DNA from: Sordaria brevicollis
Lineage: Eukaryota; Ascomycota; Sordariomycetes; Sordariales; Sordariaceae
Reading direction: 5' to 3'
DNA: 64,000 bases
Assembly (NCBI GenBank): GCA_033439795.1
Contig: JAUTDP010000008.1
Span: 124,001-188,000, forward strand
The notes below the pieces were generated by a model. That model was not told the DNA's origin. It ran no database searches and saw nothing but the letters and a program-made list of their open reading frames with translations. A program made the translations under genes and the position numbers. Positions within the stretch are counted from its first letter, which is position 1. Every line of letters begins with the position of its first letter. Positions 10,362 to 23,144 of the stretch are shown one piece after another.

Positions 10362-13300
10362 ATGAGTTTCAATCCCATCTCTGCAGCCTTCAGGGGTGTC
10401 AAGAAGAAGATAGACCGCCATGGCGATGCATCTCACGACGGGAAGCGTCACAATGACCCGCTTCTCCATCTCTCCCACAAGAGACTCAGGAAAACAACCC
10501 CCGAGCAGCTGGAAAGATACTCTAACGAAGAGCTTGAAGCCCTTCCGCCAGACCGGCTTTCAGTCCTCCACGAGGATGTCCTCGCCAGGCTAGACTCCCG
10601 AGTGCTGGCTAAGCTACCAGGAGAGGTCATCGCCAGACTGTCTCCTGCTACGCAGCTCAGACTTTCTTCCAGGACTATAGCCAGATTACCCATCGACATC
10701 CTAGCTACCCTCAACTCCGAAGTCCTCTGTCACGCCTTGGCTGAGATCCATCCAGAGGACCTCCAGAACGAAAAGCTGCAAAACGCCCTGGTCCGAATCG
10801 GCCATCAGCGACTGCAACAACTGGATCCAAGTATTCTTCAAAAGTTGCCAATGGAACTAGTATCACCAAGGAGTCAACAACTTCCAATTCAGAGGCCTGA
10901 CGCTTCTCCGCACCCTTCGGGTATTTCTTTGCACCCGTCGGGCATGAAGTTGTTGCCTCCTGTACCTCAGGAGACGCATGACTTCAATATGCCAGAGGAA
11001 TATCTCGACAGTCGTCATGAGCAGCAGCCAGGAGTGGTGGGCTTCAGCGCCTATAATACCGCCGGTATCGACCAAACAGCTTTTTCCAACACAAGCCCTC
11101 CGTCGCCCACAAACACTTACGCCGGTCGGAGTAGCCCAGGCGCTGCGAGATCACTTGCCACTTGCCAGTCAACGACATACCACCCTCCAAAGACCTCGGA
11201 TCACAGACCATCGTATGGACCGAGAAGGAACAGCAGTGTTTCCAAAGGGTCGCATAATCGGGCCCGTTCATCCAGCCGTAGTGGTCCCAGACAGGAACGA
11301 GAGTATCAAGCGTGGAGCCCAGGTCAAGTGACATACGTTGAGCCTGAACCCATCAACTACGCACCGCTGCCTAGAGGGATCTCCGAGACACCCATGGGCC
11401 TTCCAACACCGCCAATGAGGTCGAGCTCTCGCGTCGATTCTTATGATCTTTCTCCTTCCGAGGTCATCAAACGAGTAGAGACCGGGACTTGGAAGGAAGA
11501 TCACCAACAGATCCCACGAAAGGAGACCCAGCGGAAGGAAACCCCCAAGGCATCTCGAGAGAGCATCATCAATATCAAGGAAGAAGAGTCTTCAACCTCA
11601 TCTTCGACCACAACCTCGCCAACTGCAAGCCCAAAGCCAAGCCCAGCAGTAGCCTCCTTCGCCGAACATGCTGAACGCAAGCGGGCTGCAACTTCTCTGG
11701 GGCACCACCACACGACATCTAGTCCAACCCTGAATGCCCCCGCCGACGAAGACGACGCTGAATCGGACCACACCAACCGGGTCATTCAAAACCACATCAT
11801 CAAGACGCTCAAAGCCGAAAGGGACGCACTAAACAAGCAGCTAGTCCAGGCCAAAGCCGAGAACATAGCACTGCTGGACCCGCTCGTCAAGTATCTCAAC
11901 CGCAAAGTCGCCGGCAAGAAACACGAGAGCGACGGCATCATTGACGAGTTGTTCAAGTACTGCGAAGGACTCTGTTGTGAGCACGAGAAACTCGTCCAAG
12001 CAAACAAAGACTGGGGCAAGACTTACTCGGAAAAGGAGAAACGCTGCAAGGAACTGGAAGACCAGCTCGCGGAAAAATCTCGACTGCTACGAGCCGCCGA
12101 AGACAACCTCCCCGCTCTGCAGAGGGAAGCGTCCGATCTGAGAGACCAAGTGGCGGAGCTCGTCACCCGCCAAACCTCGCAGCAAAACGAAATCGCCCTC
12201 CTCGGGCGCCAAAAGTCCGAGCTCGAACGCCGCTCCGACAACCAGATCAAGCGTCTCCAGCGCGACCTCGACGACAAAGACCTCCAGCTGCGCCAAACCG
12301 AATCCGAGCTCAAGTCCATCGAAGAGCGGCACAAACTCGAGCTCAAGTCGCAGCGACAAAAGGACGCCCAGGAGATCCAAAAACAACAAACCTACTACGT
12401 CACCGAAATCACACGCCTCGGTAACCTCCTCGACGAAAAAGACCAGTCCCACCAGACTTTGCTCGCCCAAAAAACAAAGGAGCTCCAAGACACCATCACC
12501 GCCCTGCACTCTTCCCACCAAGCCGAAATCACCACCCTCAAGGCCACCCACCAGCAAAAGTACCAAGACCTCGAGACAGGCTGCAACGAGCAGATCACCA
12601 CTCTCCAAACTTCCCACTCCCAAACCATCGCCTCCCTCCAAAAAGACCACCTCGCCGCTATAGCAAGACTCAAACGCCAACACACCCACGCCACCAAATC
12701 CCTCCGCGACAAAGTCTCCTCCCTCGAAAACGATCTGGTCGGTAACAACGACGATTTCCGCCCTGCGACCGATGACTCCCTCAAGGTTTCGTACCGCCAA
12801 TTGAAACTGGCGGTGGATATGGTGACCGAGCCAAACAACCTGGGAATCAGCGGGATACCGAGGAACATTGGCAAGATTGACACGACGAGATTCTTGGAGA
12901 GGGAGGGGAAGACCCAGTTGCGGTTTTTGCTGCGGAGCGTGGTTTGGCAGAGGGTGGTGGAGGGGTTTTTTAGTGAGCCGTTTGGGATGGGGGCTTTGGG
13001 GGGTGCTCCTGCTCCTGCTCCGCCGAGAGACCGAAAAGGGGGAGGAAATGGGTGGGAGGTGTTGAGGGGGGTGGTGGAGGGGTGGAGGGGGTTGTGTGGT
13101 TATGATGCCACTGGGGTGGTGATGAATGGAAAGGGTAAGTTCATGCTCTGGAGGATGGGGGAAGATGATGCTAACCTCGCCCTAAGCAGGATCCAAAATA
13201 ACAACAGACAACGACTTCCTAACCCCCTTCTTCCACTCCCGCGAAGCCAACAAATGGCGTTCGGCAACTTTCCAATCTATCCTCATGGCCGTCGCTCCCC

Positions 13301-13818
13301 CCTCCTCTTCAATGTCTGGGTCTGGTAACAAGACCGGCAACAACAACAACGCTCGAAAGTCCAGCACCCCCAGTGGCACCCCCGGTCCCCCCGAGAATCC
13401 AACAACAACCACGACACCTTACTGGGCCAACGTCAACCAGGTCCAAACCAACATCATCACCCTCTTGTCTTCAATCTGCTCAGAACCGCTATCACCAGAG
13501 ATTCAGTCCAAAGTCTCTGAGCTTTGCCGGCAAGCGGGCGAGTTAGCCCTTCAGTTCGGCGCTCAGCGCGCGCAACTGGCATTGGAGGTGCCCAAGAGAG
13601 GAGACCAGGTGACGATTGGGACCGAGTCCGGGTGGGTAGATTGCGAAGACGGGGATAGTTTTGGCGGGAGAAGGGGGGTGGAGGTTGAGGTGGAGTTGTG
13701 TGTTAGTCCCAAGGTGTATAGAGTGGGGGATATGGATGGGAGGAATTTGAGCATGGATCGAGCTAAGGCGAAGGTGAAGGCTATTGTTGCTGGGGAGGTG
13801 TATCCTAGGCGGTCGTAG
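10362..13818 (+). CDS. Large coiled-coil protein with N-terminal octapeptide repeats
   Basis: Two exons, 10362-13134 and 13190-13818, with a 55-nt intron (GTAAGT...AAGCAG); 1133 aa. Reading through the intron would end the frame soon after; splicing joins NGKG to SKITTDNDF and continues to 13818. Residues 45-124 form ten consecutive octapeptides of the kind L-x3-V-L/I-A-R. Residues about 170-460 are Pro/Ser-rich and probably disordered. Residues about 475-800 are a long heptad coiled coil, rich in Glu, Lys, Gln and Leu. The C-terminal third is a mixed domain with a conserved-looking part (TTPYWANVNQVQTNIITLL). I recognise no family. It is probably an oligomeric scaffold, perhaps cytoskeletal, on composition alone. 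Confidence 0.75.
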
Positions 13819-14503
13819 AGGGGGGTGGGAAGAAGGGGCTTAAAGAGGTAGAGGTGGGCAGAGTGAAATTGGAATTTTATGATTTTGTTCGTGGACAAGC
13901 TTTCACTGGAATTGCCCCTGTTTCTTGTGATGCGCTTGACATTCGTCCCTATCAACACAGATAACATCCTTATTTGACTTCCCCTGGCTCAAACATCAAC
14001 ACCAACAACCGCCCCAACGGCTACATCACACTCATTGAATATTACCACTACAAACTAAACATTCCATAACATACAAAGAAATTTGCGGCAGCATTCGAAT
14101 AGTAGCTGGCCATGCTTGAGTCCAGTAGATGGACGGACGAGAGAGTAACAGAAGAAGTCCACAAGGTGGACAGATATCGACAACAAAAAAAGAAAATGAG
14201 AGATAGCTCCGACGTCCAAAGAGGACCGACATGATGTGTGTAAAAAGGAAAAAAAAAAGAAAAAAACGATAGAGGTATCAAAACGACAGTAACGACTCCG
14301 ACTCAACTCAACTCTTTAACGCAACGCTTTTCGTTCGTTGCCAATCCACCCAACCAACTGAATGATCCGTAACATAGTTCATATGTTCGTCCACATGACT
14401 TCTTCCTTACCACGCTCGTCTCTCTATACGACACTTGGCGAGCGTCGCCGTAATTCGCATTATGCTGTCTTCGTCTTCCGGACTCCGTACCTAGCAAAGT
14501 CCC
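13819..14503. other. Convergent intergenic region
   Basis: Space between the 3' ends of the coiled-coil gene and the Ede1-like gene. A/T-rich runs suited to polyadenylation occur on both strands (for example 14247-14265). No gene seen. Confidence 0.5.
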
Positions 14504-17500
14504 TTAAGACTGGCTAGCAAGGTAATTGGCAGCCTATAGCAACAGAAAAAGTTAGCATACCGTCATCAAGCCTTCTAACTCCTCTCAGGACGAAAAAGAC
14601 TGTAACGCCACTCCCTAGGTACTCCCACCCGGGGCCAGTGTAGGAGTCAAGTCCAACCCATCCACCCATCCCCTCCCTACCCTCACACAAAACCACCTAG
14701 GAAAGAAAAGAAAGACTCACCCTCTCCAAATTATAATCATACTTCTCCAACGCCCTCACCGCCTGCTCCCTCGAGTACCCCATACTCGTCAGATTCTTGA
14801 CAATCGGATCATCATGTTCGCCGGACGTAGTCAGCGCTCTGCCCGGTTGCGCCGGTCTCTCCCCCATCCCCAGCCCCTTTCCCAGTCCCTCTACACCACC
14901 ACTTCCACTTCCACTTCCACTTCCCTCAACCTCCTCCCCCTCCTTTTGTCCCTCCCCATTTTGCCCCTGACCCTGACCCTTACCCTGACCTTGACTCTGA
15001 CCTTGTGTTGGCTGGGCAGATGACCCCGGCCTAGGCGTCTCCAACGCTTCAAACGGACTCCCCCCCGCCCCCATCTCCACCTTCGCCTGGTTATTCTCAT
15101 CCAACCCAGCAAAAATCGCATCCCAATCATGCGCATCCGCCTTTGGCGCAGCAAAGGATCCCTGCGCAGCAAACGACCCCTGGGACGCAAACGATCCCTG
15201 GGACGCACCCACAAACGATCCCTGACTCTGGTTACCCTGACTAACCTGATGGGAAGGGACGAAATCAAAGTCTTGGCCATGGCTCTTGGGCTGGCTAGGC
15301 GGCGGGGAACCGAATTGGGAACCGCTGGAACCGAAACCGAATCCAATGTCATCGCCGAAGCCGGAGCGGGAGATGTTGGCGAAATCTTCGACGTCATCGG
15401 CTGAAGAACCCTCTTTGGCGTCTTCGAGGTCGGCGAAGTCATCGTCTAGGTCGTCGAAGGTGTTGGTGGTTTTGGAGGATTGAGAGGTTGTGGCGGTGGG
15501 GGGTTGGGTAGTGGCGGGGACGGGAGCGGCGGTGGGAGCAGCGGAGCGAGTACCCCAGATATCGTCGAGGTCGGCATTGTTAGTCGCGGGAGCGGCGCTG
15601 GTGCTGGTGCTGTTATTTTCATCGTTAGATACCTTCGGAGGAACTTGAGGAGCTTGAGAAGCCTGAGGATCTTGAGGAGGAGCAGGAGCAGGAGAAGCCC
15701 TCGACGAAACAGGAGGGGCAGTAGTAAACGAGGAAGTCTCGCTATATCGGTAGCAGATCAGATCAGTCATGCCATCCTTAGTCGAGTACAAAAACAGGGG
15801 TATACATGCAGGAACAAAAACAAAAAGCCACCAACCAACGCAAAACACAAAACAAACAAGAGTACTGGAGTATTTACCTAACAACCGCCTCACCACCCGG
15901 AGCACCACCCGGAGCAGCAACCGACGCGGGCGCAACCGCCTCAGCCGCACCACCCTGAGCACCACTCTGACCCTCAGTCACAGCGCTCACAGCCCCCTTA
16001 ACCACCGGACTAGCAGGCGCAAAATCATCATCGAACCCAAACCCACCACCTCCTCCCTTGCCAGCAGCGCCAGCAGCGCCAGCAGCGCCAGCAGCCTCAC
16101 CAGCCTCATCATCCTCGGAATCATCACTCTCATCATCATCATCATCCCTCTCCAGCTCCGAAATAGGCGGGAACTCCGAGTCAAACTTGGAGAACCCTCC
16201 ACCACCACCAGCAGGTCCTCCAGCGGCAGCAGAGCCAGAGCCAGAGCCAGAAGCAGAAGCAGAAGCAGAAGCAGGCTTAGACGGATGCGAATTCTTGAAG
16301 CTAGCAAACGCCGACTCAAAGTCCTCCTTGGCCTTGGCATCCGTCGTGTTGACAGCGAAGGGATCGGAGGTCTCGGGAGCCTTGTTGGACTGGCTGGTGG
16401 TGGTAGACGCGGGAGACATGGGACGGTTGGAAGTAGCGGATTGGCCGGTCTGGACGGGTTCGATGGGGAGGGCGACAGCAGCAGCGGCGGCGGCGGGAGT
16501 TTGATCCTGCGATCCATGACGAGAAGGAGCGCGAGAACCGCTGCCGCTAGGCTCACCAAAGGGCGAAAAGGCGCTTCCAGCAGCAGAAGCGTTCTCGGCC
16601 GTAATAGTAGGCTGCCTGGAAACCGTAGGAGACGTACTGCCCGGGGTAGCGAACGATCCCGAGCCAAAGCTACCAGTCGAAGTACCGGTATTCTGCGCCT
16701 TGAACGCCGCAACCTGAGGAACAGGAGAGACAGCAGCCGGTGGCGGCGTAGGGCTCTGAGCGGGAGCGTTCAGCGAAGGACCAAAGACATCATCGAACGT
16801 CTGGCCGCTCATCGACCTCATAGGGGAAGCGAACGCATTGCTGATATCCGCGCTGCCCGTCCTCCTAAAGAAGGGGTTGTTACCACTTCCGGTGGACAGG
16901 GCGGGACTAGCGACCTGCTGCACCGGACTGGCTTGTCTGGCAAGTTCCACCTGCCTGGCCAACTCCTCCTTCTCCTTGTTCAGGTCCTCAACTTCATTCT
17001 GCAGCTTGCCCTTCTCGCCCTCGACCGTGCTCAGCTGCTTCTTGTTGATAGCCACCAATCCCTTTTGCTGTCTGGCCTCGCTCTTCAGCTTCTCAACCAG
17101 CGGCTTAAGCTGGGCAATCTCCCCGTTGACAGTGCGGATCTTCTCCTTCAACGAGGCGTTCTCTTGCTGGTCAGCCTGCAAGCCAGCAACAACAGTACGG
17201 TGCTGGTTCTGCAACTCGAGGTAAGAAGCCTCAACCATAGCAAACTCAGTCTGCAACTTCTTGGTCTCAGCCTTGGCGGTGTTAAGCTGCGTCTCGAGAG
17301 CGCGAACATCCTGGGCTTCCTTCTCATACAGGGCGCGGAGCTGAGTCAGACGCTGCTCAAAATTCTTCTTCTGCTGGCTGGCCTGGGACAATTCGTTCTG
17401 GGTGTTAGTGCGCTGAGTCTGGACATCCTGGACCTGCTTGGTGAGCGAGCCGATCTGGTTAGACAAGTTGGCAAGTTCCGTAGTCTCGTTAGACAGCTTG

Positions 17501-19241
17501 TTGTTGACCTCGGGATCGGCGTCACCGAGCAAATCGTCCTCAACCGTAGGGGGCAGCGGAGAAGTCCTGACACCACCAGCAGGTCCCGAGCTGTTGGAAC
17601 CACCGGTAACCTGGGTAGTCAAACCGCGACCAAAAGACGACGAGGGAACAAACGGCTTGAACTGCGAGCCAGTCGCAACCGGGCGGATGGGCGAAGACGG
17701 CGCAATGGGACTAGCACTGTTGCCGAACGGATCGACCGATCCACCGGTAGCAATAGGAACCTGCACCGGAGCCGGAGCAGCCGCGGGAGGCTGAGGATCG
17801 TCGAGACCAAACAGATCATCCAAAGCCGAAGGCTTCGGCGCCGGTGGCTGCGGGCGAGGAGGCTCGAAGCCACCAGCCGTCTGAGGTCTACCCTGAGGGG
17901 GACCGCGCATGCTAGGAGGAATCAAGTTAGGAGGCAAAGTAGTAGGCAGAGGAACCTGGCCAGGCTTGGTCCTCTGCTGTCTGATCAGATACATGGCAAC
18001 AGCAAACTCGTCCCGGGTGAGACGACCAGCCGAGTTGATATCCGCCAAATCCCAAATCTGAGCAAGCACATCCTCGTTAAGGTTGGACTGGCTGAAGAAA
18101 GGAACAGCCTCTTCACCAGTAATGAAGCCCTTCTTCTGCTTATCCAGCTCCTCATACAGCACATCGAAGCGCGCCTTATCCGCCGGGCTAATCAACCAGT
18201 CGCCAGTCGGTTGCGCAGGAAGTGGCGGACGTCCCAATGGGCTGCCGGTTCTCGTCTGGGTGAGCTGCGCAGGGCCGGTAAGATGTCTAGCAGCGGGCGG
18301 AAGAGGCGGAGTACCGGTGGTCGGGGATCGGCCGGGAGGAGGAATACCGCCAACGGGGGCGCGTCTCGTAGCGGCTTCGTACAGCGCAGCAGGCAAAATG
18401 TTGGGCAAACCGCGCAAAGCACCCGTCTTCATCGAGGTGAGCAAGTGCATGGCAATGACAAACTCGGTCAGCACCAGCGCACCACGCTGCTCGGTATCGG
18501 CCAACATCCAGATCCTTCCCAAAATCTCGTTCGACAGCCCGGACTTTTCAAAGATCTGCTTCGCCTGCTCGCCGGGGAGCATGTTTCCCTGCAAGGGTTG
18601 TCTCTCGAACAAGGCCGAGTACTGGGAGACCTTTTCGGGAGTCAGGGGCGGAATCCGGATAGGGCCGCCGGAGCCGGTGCCCTGGGGGGAAACCATGGCA
18701 GCGGGAACAGCAGGCGACTGGTTCGGACCGGGAACGGGAACGGGGGCGGGAGTCGGGGTGAAGCCGTCGAATCTAGGAATGGGACCTTGCGACAAGGCGA
18801 GCTCGGGGGAGGGTTCGCGACCGGCTTGCGCGTGCCCGATAAGCCGCAAGACGACGCCGAAGCCTGCTGGGGTGAGGAAGCCCCTGTTTTCCTTGTCGGC
18901 GATTTGCCATATCTGTGTTGTCGTGTCGCCTACGTCAGCTTTGCTTGCTTGTCGCACTGCATAAGACAGTGATGTACTGACCTCTCCCAAGACGCGAGAA
19001 TCCAACTTTGTCCTCTCAAAGAACTTGACGGCCACCTCGCCGGTAATGACGCCAACGCTATCGGTATCGGCGGCGCGGAAGAGCTGGCCGTAGACTCGCT
19101 TCTCCTCGGGGGTGAGGTTCAAGTTGGGAACGCCTGTGTCGGTCGGTCGCATAGACACTAATTAGCTCCTGTTTGACACCACACATTTATAGGGGAAACT
19201 GCGGATAGGAACGCACCAGCATCGGGATCAGAAGCCATCAT
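14504..19241 (-). CDS. EDE1: Ede1/Eps15-type endocytic scaffold (3 EH domains, coiled coil, UBA)
   Basis: Five exons on the minus strand: 19217-19241, 18982-19133, 15878-18912, 14721-15741, 14504-14533; 1420 aa. The 25-nt first exon gives MMASDPDAG. Removing the 69-nt second intron restores the EH core LGEIWQIADKENRGF. Three EH domains lie at about residues 16-95, 146-235 and 292-375; they bind NPF peptides, and the protein itself carries NPF. A coiled coil spans about 525-720 and should mediate oligomerisation. A long Ser/Gly/Pro/Asp-rich region follows. The C-terminal UBA (SMGYSREQAVRALEKYDYNL) is completed only by the 30-nt last exon, which encodes AANYLASQS. Known of the family: an early-arriving factor at clathrin-mediated endocytic sites that binds ubiquitinated cargo and adaptors. 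The symbol is the yeast name of the orthologue. Confidence 0.9.
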
Positions 19242-21086
19242 GGGCAAGCTGTACCCTCTGCGCAGAGGACTTGTATGTGTTTGTGTCGGGTATTATGGTG
19301 GAATAGGTAGGTAGGTAGGTGACCTGGTAACTGCTTGGGACCAGCTACTTGTCGTCGTCGGTGATTATCGTCGTAGGATCGGGTTCGTAATAACCCAATA
19401 TCTGTCTCTCTTTTCCAAAGTATCCGTAGTACAAGTGAGTGAAAGGCAGTCGGCCCAGCGCAAGATGATGTCGTCGGGGTTCCTGGGTTGAGGTAAGTGA
19501 GTTGTTGGTTGTTGGTGGTGGAGTTGTAGATTGGGAATCGTCGGGTGATGGAGTGTTCCGCTCGCTGTCCTGTGAGCTCGCTGAGGGTCGGTGTTTGGCG
19601 GTGCTTTTGGTGCCTTTCAGTTGGGTTCCTGTTGCCGGGTTGTATGAAGGAAAGGGGAGAATGACGACGCCCTGGATGCTGTGGAGGGAATGTCGCAACA
19701 AGGGATCTCAATGTTTCGGATTGATGACACAAGCACCAACAAGGACCACAGTGAAAGAAAGGATAGAAAGGAAGAAAAAAAGAAGATTAGGGACTATGGG
19801 CAGAGTACTATGCCGTCGGGCTAGGTATGGTAGGTGGTGACTGCTGCCTCCTCACTTCCGTCTCTGTAATTCCGTTGTGATGTGAGATTGGGAATGCGAC
19901 AGCGACAGCTAGCGACAGAGCACTTTCACTTTCAGCGGGCGCTACAGAGCTTCCAGCCCGCCAAGCCCTCAAAGTGGAGCATCTTGAATCCCGATGGGCT
20001 CCACCCGCAATGTGCGATGCTGGAGCGATGCTGGAGCTAGCGGCTTGTTAGTGCCACAAAGTGCGGAGTCGCTTCATCTGCTGGTTGGACCTGCACGGGC
20101 GGCTGCAATGTTCTGTGATGCAGCCGTGCATTTGGCATTTATTTGTGAACATCATTCAGATATGAAATCATGTGCTAGACTTGGATATTTCGACAAGAAT
20201 ATATAGATAGGACTATATAGTCAACATTTCACCTTTCAGAACCCATAATAACATGTGAGGTTGAAATGCCTAACTCCTTTCTCTCCCCCAAGCTCTCCCT
20301 TTTCCCACCCTCACACACCGTCCTCCCTCCCTAACAATAAGTGACCCCCATCCCCCAAGTGGAAATCCTCAAATCATAATTTCCCATGTTCATCACCGGT
20401 TCATCACAACCTAACCATCAAAACCTAACCTCCAACCAACGGCCCGTCCAACCCCAATACCACTCACGATACACAACCACAACCACAACTACACCAACCC
20501 ACTTCGACACCACCATCTCTTTTACATATCTGGACGCCACACGGTAGTATATCCCTCATGCCATCTCTGCATGTTGCATTGAACGGTCTTGACTTGCTGG
20601 ACGTTGACCACATGGAGCTATCGAAGTGTAAATAGCTTAGCTGTGAGCTTACACAGCTCCTTCAACCCAACCACTTTCTCGACTCTCACAAGACATCACG
20701 TACACCATACTACTTCACTTGATTAAAATTGGCTATCACCTTTCAGTCTATCAAGAACATAATCAAGGCCACATCCACTGACATCCGCCATGGAATAATA
20801 ACACCAACAAACAACCCATCACCATCATCATCCCAATAGCAAGACGTCGTATGTAATGCGCACCCATTTAAACAAACTAGTAACAGGAAGCCACAAAAAA
20901 GTGACTCCGTGGGTATTCTTTCTGTGCTGGTTGGGCGGGATCTTAATTACCACCAGTGTTGTACTTTGTGTATCTCTTCTCATCCGGTCTTCCAATCAAG
21001 ATCCTCGTACCAAACAATTATCAAATCACAAGCAGCGTATCCCGTACACTGTGTTGCTGTACTGGTATTCGCACTCGCTCTCGCGC
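19242..21086. other. Intergenic region, Ede1-like promoter and tubulin 3' side
   Basis: About 1.8 kb. The first few hundred bases are leader/promoter of the leftward Ede1-like gene. The last several hundred, AT-richer with CA-rich tracts (about 20280-20880), probably form a long 3' UTR of alpha-tubulin. Short open frames here show no family features. No RNA gene recognised. Confidence 0.45.
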
Positions 21087-23144
21087 TTAGTACTCGGCCT
21101 CAACCTCCTCACCCTCCATGGAGTCGGCAGCAACCTCCTCGTAATCGCGCTCAAGGGCCGCAAGATCCTCGCGAGCCTCAGAGAACTCGCCTTCCTCCAT
21201 ACCCTCACCAACGTACCAGTGGACGAAAGCACGCTTGGAGTACATGAGATCGAACTTGGAGGAGAGAGCGGACCAGGCCTCGGCAATGGCGGTGGTGTTG
21301 GAAAGCATGCAGCTGTTGTTTCTGTTAGAACAATTCTTTCAAGACATCACAGGACGGACAAAAACTTACACAGCACGGTTAACCTTGGCCAGATCGCCGT
21401 TGGGGACCTGGTGGGGAGGCTGGTAGCAGATACCAAGCTTGAAACCAGTAGGGCACCAGTCGACGAACTGGATGGTGCGCTTGGTCTTGAGCGTGGCAAC
21501 GGCAGCATGGGCGTCGTTGGGGACAACGTCACCGCGGTAGAGCAAGCAGGTGGCCATGTACTTGCCGTGGCGGGGGTCGCACTTGACCATCTGGTTGTTG
21601 GGCTCGAAGCAGGACATGGTCATCTCCTGGACGGAGTTGGCCTCGTGGGCGGCCTTGGCAGCCGAGATGACGGGAGCGTAGGCGACGAGAGGGAAGTGGA
21701 TACGGGGGTAGGGGACCAAGTTGGTCTGGAACTCGTTGAGATCGACGTTGAGCGAACCATCGAAGCGGAGCGAGGCAGTGATGGAAGAGACGACTAGAAA
21801 CCCAAAAATTAGTCCATGAAAATCACACACGTCATAGACCCCATCCAAAATCATGACATACCCTGAGCAATCAGGCGGTTAAGGTTCTCGTAGTTGGGGC
21901 GCTCGAGACCGAGGTTGCGACGGCAGATGTCGTAGATGGCCTCGTTGTCGACCATGAAGGAGCAGTCGGCGTGCTCAAGGGTGGTGTGGGTAGTGAGGAT
22001 CGAGTTGTAAGGCTCAACGACCGAGGTGGCAGTCTGGGGAGCAGGGTAGACGCAGAACTCGAGCTTGGACTTCTTGCCGTAGTCGACGGAAAGGCGCTCC
22101 ATGAGGAGAGCACCGAAACCGGAACCGGTACCACCACCGAAAGAGTGGAAGACGAGGAAGCCCTGGAGACCGGAGCAGTTGTCGGCAACGCGGCGGACCT
22201 TGTCGAGGACCTGGTCGATAAGCTCCTTGCCGACGGTGTAGTGACCACGGGCATAGTTGTTGGAAGCATCCTCCTTGCCGCTGATCATGTGCTCGGGGTG
22301 GAAGAGACCACGGTAGGCGCCGGTGCGAACCTCGTCAATAACATTAGGCTCGAGATCGGCGTAGATGGTGCGAGGAACGTATTTCCCGTTGCCTGTATTT
22401 TCCTATTTGTAAGCTTCTGTTTCGCGCGTCGTGCTTTGCAAGGGGCGCTATGTACCGGTCTCGGAGAAGAAAGTGCTAAAGCCATGGTCGGGGTCAGCGG
22501 CCTTGCGCTCCTCGGTGAGGTAACCGTCGGGCTGTAGTGTCGCGGGTTAGCATCTTTTGTTCGCGGATGGCGGGGAGAGATAAGGTGGGAGGGATGGAGG
22601 GGGGTAGAGCTTACCTGAATGCCGTGCTCAAGGCAGTAAAGCTAGTGATGGTGTTAGCTTCCATTGTCCAGTGTTTGTATTGAGGTCGATCGGATGTTTC
22701 ATGTTTCGTTTGTCGAAGCTGTCATGGACGTGATGCTGTGTCGCGTTGGTGGTGATGGTGGTGGGGGATGACGGGACGAGGGCGACGATGACCTACCTCC
22801 CAGCAGGAGTTGGCGATCTGGCAACCAGCCTGGCCGACTAGATGGAGGAAAGCAACGTTAGCATAATGTTGTTTATGTCGTCGATGGACATGTAGGTATG
22901 TGATGGTGGTAGATGAGGCCGATGATGCGCCCTGTTTGGGTGGGCTCCGGATTCACGCTGGCGGTGAGGCTTTGGCTTTTCGCCGGCCAGCCAGCAGAAA
23001 CGCGCCACTATGGAGAGAGACGGCGGCGGGCGAACAGATAGAGAAAAGGGCGGGATAGCTGGGTTCGAAAAAAAAGGAGACAGGGAGACGATAAAAAAAA
23101 GGGGAAGCTGTCGACATACCGTTCAAGCTGATAATTTCACGCAT
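21087..23144 (-). CDS. tba: Alpha-tubulin
   Basis: Seven exons on the minus strand: 23120-23144, 22797-22837, 22615-22641, 22456-22531, 21862-22392, 21370-21793, 21087-21312; 449 aa, normal for alpha-tubulin. Every junction restores conserved sequence, such as [19 protein letters not shown] across intron 1 and [18 protein letters not shown] across intron 5. The GTP-binding tubulin signature GGGTGSG is in exon 5. The C-terminus is acidic and ends EAEY, keeping the terminal Tyr that can be removed and re-added. Alpha-tubulin pairs with beta-tubulin to form microtubules for mitosis, nuclear movement and hyphal transport. Exons 1-3 are only 25, 41 and 27 nt. Neurospora has two alpha-tubulin genes; I cannot say which of the two this is. 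Confidence 0.95.

Noticed and set aside
12087..12800. Leu/Val/Gly-rich antisense frame over the coiled-coil gene
   Set aside because: It mirrors the Lys/Glu/Gln heptads on the coding strand and lacks its own features.
15769..18972. A 1067-codon open frame antisense to the Ede1-like gene
   Set aside because: It is low-complexity and has no domain; the other strand has three EH domains and a UBA with proper splice sites.
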